Source: Acinetobacter sp. WCHA45
GTDB taxonomy: Bacteria; Pseudomonadota; Gammaproteobacteria; Pseudomonadales; Moraxellaceae
Reading direction: 5' to 3'
DNA: 64,000 nucleotides
Assembly: GCF_002165255.2 (NCBI RefSeq)
Contig: NZ_CP028561.1
Coordinates: 992,001 to 1,056,000 of the forward strand
Under the pieces are notes generated by a model. That model saw only the letters and a program-made list of their open reading frames with translations. It was not told where the DNA came from and did no database searches. Of this stretch, positions 56,595 through 64,000 are shown in pieces; the first letter of the stretch is position 1; each line of letters begins with the position of its first letter. The translations under genes were made by a program, and so were the position numbers.

Positions 56595-57521
56595 TTAAAT
56601 ATTAACAACAAAAGAATAAGCTTTTTGATTCAGATTGCTATCTATTAGAATTGCATCAAACGACATGTTTTCTAATAATGATTTGAGATTGTGATGCATT
56701 TTCAATGATTCTGAAGAAAGATTAATAAGAATAATTCGATTAACTGGATCGATTATAAATTCAATAGTTTCAGGATTTTTGTTGGTTAAAACTAAGCGAT
56801 TTTCATGAAGTAGTTCTGTAATTTGTTCACTAAGTTGATTAATTTTAATTTCTTCTTCACTTGATGATGTGGTTTTAGAAACATGAATTTGAGCAGAATA
56901 ACGTTCAAAATCCTTTGGTGTGTCAATAATTTCAACTTTGTAAAAACTAAATGAGTCAGTTTCTAATTTTAAAGAAGATAATTGGTTCTTTTCTAAGAAG
57001 TCAGTTTCCATCGGTTTGATATTTGACTGATAAAGATTTGATACGTCTTTTGCTTCTTTTATAGCTTTTTTTGCTCTATTTTGTGCATCCAAGAGCGGGT
57101 CATAAGTATGCTCAATTTTTGATGAATTTACATGCTCATCGATACTAAAGAACTCTGGTACTTGATTTTCTGTTGATGCATTTACTTGTGCTGTACTATC
57201 AAATATTGTTTCGCTGATTGGTTGAGGTTGAGGTTGAGGTTGAGGTTGAGGTTGAGGTTGAGGTTGAGGTTGAGGTTGAGGTTGAGGTTGAGGTTGAGGT
57301 TGATCGATTGTTGCTGTTGTTTGCGAATCTTTTGAAGACAAAAACATTGCATCTTTATGATTTACACTTGATGCCGAAACTAACGTAATCTTTATATTTG
57401 AATTTATATGATCGTTTTTTTTAACTGCAAAATTTAAAAGTAGGATTACAATAAAAACATGCATCATAATGCTAAAGAGAAATGCGATATGTGAAATATT
57501 GAGTTTATTTTGAGACAACAT
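56595..57521 (-). CDS. TonB-like energy transducer of the DUF4331 cluster
   Basis: A 308-residue protein with one N-terminal transmembrane helix (HIAFLFSIMMHVFIVILLLN), a periplasmic spacer containing 14 Gln-Pro dipeptides, and a helical C-terminal region. This is the TonB layout, and its place after a TonB-dependent receptor supports a dedicated transducer. However, the C-terminal part does not show a clear canonical TonB core, so it is TonB-like by architecture only. GAGGAG precedes the ATG. The Gln-Pro run is encoded by an exact hexamer repeat. Last gene of the five-gene run. Confidence 0.65.
   Translation of the reverse strand: MLSQNKLNISHIAFLFSIMMHVFIVILLLNFAVKKNDHINSNIKITLVSASSVNHKDAMFLSSKDSQTTATIDQPQPQPQPQPQPQPQPQPQPQPQPQPQPISETIFDSTAQVNASTENQVPEFFSIDEHVNSSKIEHTYDPLLDAQNRAKKAIKEAKDVSNLYQSNIKPMETDFLEKNQLSSLKLETDSFSFYKVEIIDTPKDFERYSAQIHVSKTTSSSEEEIKINQLSEQITELLHENRLVLTNKNPETIEFIIDPVNRIILINLSSESLKMHHNLKSLLENMSFDAILIDSNLNQKAYSFVVNI
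57220..57303. repeat. Perfect hexamer tandem repeat (14 copies) in the TonB-like gene
   Basis: Fourteen uninterrupted copies of GGTTGA on the plus strand (84 bases), encoding (Gln-Pro)n. Being a multiple of three, gain or loss of a copy changes spacer length without breaking the frame. Such identical copies are expected to vary by slippage. Confidence 0.95.
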
Positions 57522-57550
57522 ATTTTTCTCCTCAGCATTTATCGCTCAGG

Positions 57551-59668
57551 TCAGAATAAATAGCGGAAGGTCATTCTGAGGTTTCTGCCCTCAGTAGGAT
57601 GGATATGCCTATCATAAATTCCTTCACGTTCTGAAGAGTTAGGTGAGCATGTAGGCTCACTGAGATCTTGACGAGTGCATGATGCATAGTAGTATTCGAT
57701 ATCATTTGTTTTTTGATCGAATACATTAAAGAGTTCAACTTGTGCTAGAAAGTTTTTATTAAATTGATAGCTTCCTTGTAAGTTAACTAAAGTTGATGAA
57801 TCGGAACGAACTGAGTTATCCTCAATCAAAGGGCGAGAACCAAAGTAACGCAAACGTCCTCCAAAATTAATTTGGTCATTCAGTTTATAAGTAAATCCAG
57901 CAGCTATGGTCTTTTCTATTGCCCCAGGAATATGATTTCCTTCCGAATTTTCATTTTTAAATCTTGCTTTTGACCAAGCCAGATCTAGATCGATAATCCA
58001 AGCATCTGTTGGTTGATAGAATTGTGAAATTTCGATACCTTGTCTTTTACTTGGTCTACTTGCTTCTGTCGTACCAGCATCGCCAATAAATACCAGTTCT
58101 GAATCTGAATCAAGTTGCCATAGAGCTATTGTTGAGGTGAGCTCAGGTATAAGTTTTGCTCTTAATCCCAGTTCTGAATTTATTGTTCTTACCAATGGAG
58201 AAACGGGGAGAGTTGCTTTTAAATAGTTACTATCACGAGAATCAATGTTTAGGTGCGTTGTAGTTCCTCTAGCATCATTGCTATGAAAGCCATATGCATA
58301 ATTAATGTAATATTCAGTATTCTCCCACGGACCTAAAATTATGCTCATTTTAGGGCTGAAAATATGATCAGTTTTATGACCACTATTTTCTTCTTTATCA
58401 GAATTTACAACAAAAGAATAAAAATCACCGCGAACGCCTAAAATGGTTTTTAACCAAGGTTGCCATGTTGTTTGATTTTGTCCCCATATTCCAATAGACC
58501 ATTGATTAACATCATCATTTCTTATCGTGTTGAAACGTTGTCGATCTTGTGTCTGATAAAGACCTAAGTTGTTAATATAATCATACCTAAGAGATGATCC
58601 AAATGAGTTTAAAAGCTCTTTGCTTGACCATTCACTTAATGAACCTTTTTGAAATTTAAATCCAAGTGTCGTTCGCTCTTCAGCTTGCTCAAATTGGTCT
58701 CCATGGATTGGATCATTTAAAAAATAACTAAAGTCAGAAAATAGATTCAGTTTGTTATATACGGCATAAGAGGAGATTGTTGAGTATTTCGTTTTCTCAT
58801 AATTTTTAGCATTATACCAAATAGCAGTCCGAGCAGACTTACCACCATCACTCTTGTTTAAACTATCGAAGCGATTAAGTTCACCGCTTTCAATCAGCCG
58901 CTCTGGAATTTGATCAGTAGCATCCCATCGTGCTTGATAATGTTGAAAGCTGATGGATTGATTTTTATTATGATCACCAGTGAAATATTTTAAGAATACA
59001 TTTTGTTTTGAAAGATTTTCAGGGTTAACCCAAGGTCCGTCACTGTTGATATTCTCAACTGCACCGATTAATTCCCCATCATTAAGAACTAAGTTTCCAA
59101 CGCCTAAAAATCTAAGTAAGTTGTGATTACCTAACGTTATTTGTGCGTAAGGATTATCTAGAGAATGGATACTCGAAATTTTTGCTGTACCTGCTGATGC
59201 AAAATCACCATCATCAATCGATACTGCTCCTTTGTGATATTGAATTGATTCAATCAGTTCGGGGATTAGAAAATTTAAGTCTGTGTAACCTTGACCGTGG
59301 GCATGACTCACCATGTTAATGGGTTGTTCATCAAATGATGTTGCAAAGTCAGTTCCATGATCTAAGTTAAAACCTCTCAGAAAGTATTGATTTGCCTTAC
59401 CACTACCACTGTGTTGAGTCACAATGACACCAGGGATCGTTTCTAAAACTTCTGCAGGACGTGATAAAGGTCGAGTTTCAATTTGTTCTTTCGATATTGT
59501 TCCTTGGGACGAAGTAAGTGCGACCCCAAAAGTACTATCTAAATTTGATGATGCTGTTATTTTAATTGTAGGAAGTGTTGTTGTAAGTTCACCTCCCGCA
59601 TGAGTAAGCTGACCTAAATAGAAATGACTGCTTCCTATCAACAAGCAATACAAAATTCTTTTTTTCAT
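57551..59668 (-). CDS. TonB-dependent outer-membrane receptor
   Basis: A 705-residue receptor from the ATG at 59668 (GGAATAAAA upstream; an in-frame extension to 59728 is unlikely). Signal peptide, possible TonB box near PTIKITAS, plug domain with RPAEVLETIPGVIVTQHSGS, YFLRGFNLDHGTDFATSFDE, MVSHAHGQGYTDLNFLIPEL and GAVSIDDGDFASAGTAKI, then a beta-barrel ending NLRMTFRYLF with the terminal Phe of outer-membrane proteins. The LDHGTDFAT and HGHG-type GYTDLNFLIPEL words mark a distinct subgroup whose substrate I cannot name. It sits between the TPR gene and the TonB-like gene. Confidence 0.9.
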   Translation of the reverse strand: MKKRILYCLLIGSSHFYLGQLTHAGGELTTTLPTIKITASSNLDSTFGVALTSSQGTISKEQIETRPLSRPAEVLETIPGVIVTQHSGSGKANQYFLRGFNLDHGTDFATSFDEQPINMVSHAHGQGYTDLNFLIPELIESIQYHKGAVSIDDGDFASAGTAKISSIHSLDNPYAQITLGNHNLLRFLGVGNLVLNDGELIGAVENINSDGPWVNPENLSKQNVFLKYFTGDHNKNQSISFQHYQARWDATDQIPERLIESGELNRFDSLNKSDGGKSARTAIWYNAKNYEKTKYSTISSYAVYNKLNLFSDFSYFLNDPIHGDQFEQAEERTTLGFKFQKGSLSEWSSKELLNSFGSSLRYDYINNLGLYQTQDRQRFNTIRNDDVNQWSIGIWGQNQTTWQPWLKTILGVRGDFYSFVVNSDKEENSGHKTDHIFSPKMSIILGPWENTEYYINYAYGFHSNDARGTTTHLNIDSRDSNYLKATLPVSPLVRTINSELGLRAKLIPELTSTIALWQLDSDSELVFIGDAGTTEASRPSKRQGIEISQFYQPTDAWIIDLDLAWSKARFKNENSEGNHIPGAIEKTIAAGFTYKLNDQINFGGRLRYFGSRPLIEDNSVRSDSSTLVNLQGSYQFNKNFLAQVELFNVFDQKTNDIEYYYASCTRQDLSEPTCSPNSSEREGIYDRHIHPTEGRNLRMTFRYLF

Positions 59669-59760
59669 TTTTATTCCATTAACTTTATAAATTTTCTTGA
59701 TTCTCGCAAACATGAAATCATTATTCATTTCATGTTTTCAGTTATTTATCAAATTTAGAT

Positions 59761-60882
59761 TTATAGTTGCTTTAACATTTGTTTTAATTTTTGAATGTAG
59801 GTCGGATTTTCATAGCCAGTCTCATTACTCCAATTTAATAATTTTTCTGTGCTTTCACGATTTTTACTATCAAGTGCAAGGGCGGCATAAATCTCAAAAT
59901 CGTCATTTTCTCTTTGCATATTCCAGTTTTTGGCAGCTATGCGTAAACCTTCGTCATATTTTTTTGAAACCCATAGGAATTGAGCTTGCTCTCTGAGATG
60001 TATGTGATCCTTATGGTCGAGTAGATTTTGTACTCTTTGAGTTAGTTCATTTAGGTCTTTTTCTGCAAGAGGATCGTTTAGTTTCTGTTTGCTTAAAATA
60101 ATTCTATATAACGCGCCATCATGATAACGATATGGGGTCAGAATTTTGATTGCGTTTGAATATTCTTGTTGAGAAATATACCAATTGGATTTAGCAAGAG
60201 TGTTGGGTAAATTATCTACATTAAGTAATGGAATAGATTGGCTCGCAAGAGTTGGATCATTAAATCTTGTCGCTATTTCTAGCATAATATTACCTAACCA
60301 TTGCTGATCGTTTTTATTTAGCCTTGTTGCCATTTGAAGAAGTTCATTTGTTCTAGATTTTATTTCTGAAATATTTTTTGTCATTGCATCCACTTGCAGG
60401 ACACAACCAGCTTGATAAAGTTTCACACTCTGTTGATCTAATTGATCACATAATTTAAGTGACTGATTAAATTGACCTTGTAATCTATATATATTTGCGA
60501 GTTGTAAAATTGCATCATAATTTTTAGGGTCTTTTTTTAATACGTCATTAAGTATTGTTTCTGCTCTGCTGAAATTATGATTTGCTTGAGCGAGTCGAGT
60601 TTCTAACAATTTATTTTCTGTGTCTGATGAATTGAAGCTTGATTTCATTAAGTCTTCAGCTTGTTCTAAAAACTTACCGTCGCCTTTTGAATAAGCTTTT
60701 TCAAGTAACACATTAACGATTTGATTTCTCAGCTCATCATTATGATTGTTTTTTAACATTACTGAATAATCTGGATGTTTTGAACTTGATGAAGATTCTT
60801 CATGGTGATGTTTCGGGTGAGCGAAAGCAGTACTTAAATACAGTGAAGCCATTATTGATAATGTTAGCTGACGAATTAACAT
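59761..60882 (-). CDS. Exported TPR-repeat protein with His-rich N-terminus
   Basis: A 373-residue periplasmic protein. The signal peptide (LTLSIMASLYLSTAFA) precedes a mature N-terminus HPKHHHEESSSSSKHPD, which could bind metal. The rest is helical TPR-like: SRAETILNDVLKKDPKNYDA, ILQLANIYRLQGQFNQSLKL and QEYSNAIKILTPYRYHDGAL. Its ribosome-binding site (TAGGAG) lies right after a strong hairpin. It probably is a periplasmic partner of the receptor; no enzymatic motif is seen. Confidence 0.75.
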   Translation of the reverse strand: MLIRQLTLSIMASLYLSTAFAHPKHHHEESSSSSKHPDYSVMLKNNHNDELRNQIVNVLLEKAYSKGDGKFLEQAEDLMKSSFNSSDTENKLLETRLAQANHNFSRAETILNDVLKKDPKNYDAILQLANIYRLQGQFNQSLKLCDQLDQQSVKLYQAGCVLQVDAMTKNISEIKSRTNELLQMATRLNKNDQQWLGNIMLEIATRFNDPTLASQSIPLLNVDNLPNTLAKSNWYISQQEYSNAIKILTPYRYHDGALYRIILSKQKLNDPLAEKDLNELTQRVQNLLDHKDHIHLREQAQFLWVSKKYDEGLRIAAKNWNMQRENDDFEIYAALALDSKNRESTEKLLNWSNETGYENPTYIQKLKQMLKQL

Positions 60883-60896
60883 TTAAAACTCCTATA

Positions 60897-60928
60897 AAGA
60901 CTCTTAACAGAAGTTTGTTAAGAGTCTT
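60897..60928 (-). promoter_or_regulatory. Perfect 12-bp inverted repeat between lipoprotein and TPR genes
   Basis: AAGACTCTTAAC / GTTAAGAGTCTT with an eight-base loop. On the minus strand it is followed by TTTATAGGAG, the TPR ribosome-binding site, without a long T run. It could be a leaky terminator, an mRNA-processing or stabilising hairpin, or an operator. The same AAGACTCTTAA string appears upstream of the DUF4331 gene at 62772-62782. Confidence 0.6.
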
Positions 60929-60932
60929 AATC

Positions 60933-61172
60933 TTAAAATTTCACTGCAACGGGTTCTGATTTGTTATCTATAGTAGATTCTGAAATTTCAGTAATACTTT
61001 TAGGTTCAGCCTGTTCGTAGTTACTTTGAGGTTGATTGGTTAATGACAACGTTTCTTTAAGAACGGGGTCATTTTGGGGTTGGTTGTTATTATTTGGTTT
61101 TGAATTATTGTCATTACCACCGCAGCCACTTAATCCAATACCAACCATGAACAGCAAAATGAGTTTTCTCAT
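60933..61172 (-). CDS. Small lipoprotein of the DUF4331 cluster
   Basis: A 79-residue lipoprotein. Signal KLILLFMVGIGLSGC gives the lipobox, after which the protein is low-complexity, rich in Asn, Gln, Pro and Ser (GGNDNNSKPNNNNQPQNDP). It has no fold I recognise and looks like a disordered anchor. AGGAG precedes the ATG. It starts 15 bases after the DUF4331 stop codon and is almost surely co-transcribed with it. Confidence 0.7.
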   Translation of the reverse strand: MRKLILLFMVGIGLSGCGGNDNNSKPNNNNQPQNDPVLKETLSLTNQPQSNYEQAEPKSITEISESTIDNKSEPVAVKF

Positions 61173-61187
61173 GGTGACTACTCCTAA

Positions 61188-62681
61188 TTATTTGCTAGCT
61201 GTATTAAATGGAGAGCCTGCTACTGGAGTATTTAAGTATGGGAAAGCAGTACCAAATTGTTGTGGTGATTGTAGAGCTCCATCTGTAAAGCCTATTCCTC
61301 CAGCTTTAGCATCGCTCGCTTTACAGCCAACAGCGGTATTGACACCATCAATTGTGCAGAGCAAGCCCATAGCAACTCTCAGCTCAATATCGACGACATC
61401 ATCACCAGGTCTACGACCGTTCGGGAATCCTGCAGTATCTCCACCGATTACACCAAGACGATTTTGTTTATCTTTTGCTGCTGGAGTAATAGCAGTATTT
61501 AGACGCAACATTTCAGATGCTTTTACATTTTTAGGTTGGTTTAAGCCAGGAATACCTAAAAGAAATGCGTTAACTAAGTCAGTTCTTGGAAAGTTTGTTG
61601 GCGCAACTACGGCACCACCAGTTGCCTCTTTAAAAAGAACTTCTATTAATGTAGGGAGGGTTGGGTTAGTCACATAGTCAGCAAATTGCCCATCATTCAC
61701 AGGCTTACTTGCATTAAATTTATCTTTATCTTTAAGACCAATGACGACTTCATTAACTAAAGGCATACCTAAACGTGAAACTTGAGTCCAAGCACCACCA
61801 ACTTTACTTGCACTGGAAAGATTGCTTTCAGGATTAGGATTTAATAAGGTGGCTTGAGGTAAGCTTGCTGTTGTCCATCCTCCGATCACTGTATCATTTG
61901 AAGCCACTAAACAAGATTGTGGAACTTCTAAAGCAATTGTAGTGACGTTTTTATTTGCAATAGTATTCAAGCCTTGATCTTCAGCATTTACGCCTGAAGG
62001 TGCGAGTTGAGTAGCAGGAATCTTAATATTCACTAAATCGAATACTTCACCTAAGTTAACAGCAAAAGGATCTTGACGTTGACCAACAAAAACTTTACCA
62101 GAACCGCAATTTCCAAAGTTAATGTTTTGGACAAATGTATCTGCGTAGGCTTGATAGTTTGGAATTGATTTTGCGCCAACATTATCGAATGGCTTTTTAA
62201 AAGAGCCTAAAGCACTTCGATCACCTTTACGTCGGTCACCTTTAATCATGGTAACAGTATATGTTTCAGCGGTATTTTGAGCTGAACTACTATCATTTGT
62301 GATTTTACCAATGTTAGATAATGGTACAGAAACATTCTTGCCACCTACAGGAACTTGTAAGTCTTTTAACTCTTGATTGAATTTAAATTGGAAAGTAATG
62401 TCTTCTTGCCCATCTCCATTGTTGTCAATGTGTATTTCATATAAGGCTTTAGGATCTAAAGCGAAATAATTAGGTCCCCCATAAGCATCTTGTAAAGGCT
62501 GATAGTTTGCTAGTATGGTTACGAAATTACTTCGGCTCGGCTCATAACTTTTAAACATGTAAAAATCTGTAGCGTCAACCTTGGGTGTTTTACTGATTGA
62601 TGGTGCTTCGCGGTGGCTTGAAGCGAATGATGTCACACTAAAACTACTTAGCATAATTGCTAAAAGTAGGCGAGAGTCCAT
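61188..62681 (-). CDS. DUF4331 exported protein
   Basis: A 497-residue protein with a signal peptide ending ...SVTSFASSHREAPSI. SSHREAPSISKTPKVDATDF and YMFKSYEP are the hallmark of DUF4331, a family of exported proteins of unknown function, often in pairs with TonB systems. A calcium-loop-like DNNGDGQED is at about residue 90, GRRPGDDVVDIELRV near the end, and four Cys are present. AAGGAG precedes the ATG. It is the first gene of the cluster and thus closest to its promoter. The likely location is periplasm or outer surface. Confidence 0.85.
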   Translation of the reverse strand: MDSRLLLAIMLSSFSVTSFASSHREAPSISKTPKVDATDFYMFKSYEPSRSNFVTILANYQPLQDAYGGPNYFALDPKALYEIHIDNNGDGQEDITFQFKFNQELKDLQVPVGGKNVSVPLSNIGKITNDSSSAQNTAETYTVTMIKGDRRKGDRSALGSFKKPFDNVGAKSIPNYQAYADTFVQNINFGNCGSGKVFVGQRQDPFAVNLGEVFDLVNIKIPATQLAPSGVNAEDQGLNTIANKNVTTIALEVPQSCLVASNDTVIGGWTTASLPQATLLNPNPESNLSSASKVGGAWTQVSRLGMPLVNEVVIGLKDKDKFNASKPVNDGQFADYVTNPTLPTLIEVLFKEATGGAVVAPTNFPRTDLVNAFLLGIPGLNQPKNVKASEMLRLNTAITPAAKDKQNRLGVIGGDTAGFPNGRRPGDDVVDIELRVAMGLLCTIDGVNTAVGCKASDAKAGGIGFTDGALQSPQQFGTAFPYLNTPVAGSPFNTASK

Positions 62682-62927
62682 TTTGTATCTCCTTGACCAT
62701 GCTGATCTTGGGTATATTTTTGATTAATTTTTATTCGTCTTATAATTTTCTGATATGAATTTAGATCAGTATAAGACTCTTAATACTTATACTGGTTCGA
62801 TAGTGAAGTTTCTGTGAGCAAGTTTTAATTTAAAAAATTTTTTGTGCTGTAGTAGATAAGATTAAATAAGTAACATCTAAAAAGTAAACATGTATTTATT
62901 CCCAAAATATTTTGATATCTGATACAC

Positions 62928-63912
62928 CTAATTTTGTATTTGATTAGCCATCATTACTTTGAAATCACGCCAATGATACTTCATCTGTCAACATACCACA
63001 TCTCAATGCGATTTAATTCAGGGCTATATGCTGGTATAAAATATAAGCTCGTTGAATATTCTTGCTCAAGTAAATCACGCCAACTCGACATCTGTCGACT
63101 TCGATGGATAGAGGCATTATCAACAATCAGCACTAATAGAACACCAAAAGCTTGTTTAACTCGCTATGCAACACCTGTCAAATAAGCGTAAAACCAATTA
63201 CTCGTGACTGACTCATGCAAACAACTCGTTATCAATTGACCTGTCGACAGTAGACAACCCATCACATTAACTCTTTTTGATCTCACTGCATCAACTTGAT
63301 GAGTTTCACCTTGTTTCGTCCACGCATAACGATTGTCGGGACTGGCTGAAAAACCTGTTTCATCAACATAACCCAATACGATTTCACCACGTGAAGCCTG
63401 CTCTCGTAATAATTCAATCTCCTGTTGGGCTTGTCCAAATGCCATCTGCTTTCTTTTTTTTTCAAGCTATGGCGAGTACGTTTAAATACCATACCTGATT
63501 GTCTTAAAAATTTACGTATACTGTTGGCATTGACTGATATACCAAATTGTTCATGTAATTTAACACGGATCTACTCTGCATTAAGTGGGTTGGCATTGAC
63601 CCACTCTATAATCTGTTGTTCATGTTCATTTGTAAGAACATTTGGCCTACCTGAACGATGACCTTCTTGAATAGATTCAAATTGGTAGAGTTGCCAATGG
63701 CGACGTTGTAACCGTATAGTTTCAGGTATTCGACTTTGAAGTTTAGCTATTTCTGCTACAGTTTTACCTTCGAATAGCCACAATATGGTTTGTGCGCGTT
63801 GTCTTTCTCGCCAATGTGCAGCGTGTTTGGTGAGATCAATAAGTTGTTTTTGTTCAACTGGGTAGAGAGGGATTGAAACGATACTTGGTATAGTTGAGCA
63901 GCAGCTAATCAA
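62928..63912 (-). pseudogene. Decayed IS630-family transposase
   Basis: Transposase of the IS630 type broken in several places. The 5' part (from 63912) has HAAHWRERQRAQTILWLFEG and a helix-turn-helix (KTVAEIAKLQ), then a TAG at about 63571 after NANPLNAE. Reading on in frame gives VKLHEQFGISVNANSIRKFL to a poly-A frameshift near 63450. The next frame has the first Asp in VLGYVDETGFS, a TGA at 63164, then LIVDNASIHRS (second Asp) and PAYSPELNRIEM (Glu region), another shift, and YHWRDFKVMMANQIQN to a stop at 62928. All three catalytic residues can be read but not in one frame. I could not define the terminal repeats. Confidence 0.85.
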
Positions 63913-64000
63913 ACATACCTTTTCGGATGGTTAGTTTGATTAATCAACTTAATGTATCTTCAACCATTTTTAATGGTTCGATTCACATTACTTTCAGCGA

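Noticed and set aside
57220..57303. CRISPR-like or regulatory repeat array
   Set aside because: The units are six bases with no spacers and lie in frame in a coding sequence.

Overview
The window is chromosomal DNA from an Acinetobacter-like gammaproteobacterium. The evidence is the low G+C content, the block rubA-rubB-esterase-oxyR, a roughly 485-residue GAPDH with a long N-terminal extension, cysD-cysN without a fused APS kinase, and a gene style typical of Moraxellaceae. Most genes are housekeeping and intact. Between them lie several decayed genes, three insertion-sequence loci and a few short inverted-repeat elements.

Layout. 1-5.2 kb: a decayed TcyP-type symporter, a stand-alone trpG, glnA behind a sigma-54/NtrC-type control region, and ubiC-ubiA. 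5.2-8.4 kb: a decayed secreted hydrolase, a small membrane protein, a DUF2726-type protein, two identical tRNA-Asn genes, and a decayed GFA-family gene. 8.4-17.8 kb: aspartate aminotransferase, an orphan NrtA-type binding lipoprotein, a macro-like protein divergent from a Sel1-repeat protein, uvrB, a lipocalin and a RarD-type permease. 17.8-18.6 kb: a complete IS5-family element with a frameshifted transposase. 19-26 kb: gap, obgE, proB, a HAD phosphatase, a DUF1615-type lipoprotein and dusB. 26-30 kb: oxyR, an esterase-like hydrolase, rubB and rubA. 30-36 kb: a decayed SRPBCC gene, lysS, a deleted IS4-type element, and cysD-cysN preceded by a small coupled ORF. 36-44 kb: a hypothetical gene, a MITE-like element, paeA (ytfL), a LysR regulator, aceA, an NlpE-like lipoprotein, tRNA-Gly and cysS. 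44-48 kb: the LPS block kdsD-kdsC-lptC-lptA-lptB. 48-56 kb: a YigZ/IMPACT protein, a hexapeptide acyltransferase, a universal stress protein, a methyltransferase, an M15 peptidase, a 7Fe ferredoxin and mutS. 56.6-62.7 kb: a minus-strand run of a DUF4331 protein, a small lipoprotein, an exported TPR protein, a TonB-dependent receptor and a TonB-like protein. 62.9-63.9 kb: a decayed IS630-type transposase.

The least understood block is the five-gene envelope cluster at 56.6-62.7 kb. It looks like a dedicated outer-membrane uptake system with its own TonB-like partner, whose (Gln-Pro) spacer is encoded by 14 perfect hexamer repeats. Other observations worth checking are the glnA promoter region, the small ORF translationally coupled to cysD, the C-terminal extension of CysN, and the MITE-like element beside paeA. 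I saw no CRISPR array, rRNA operon or prophage.
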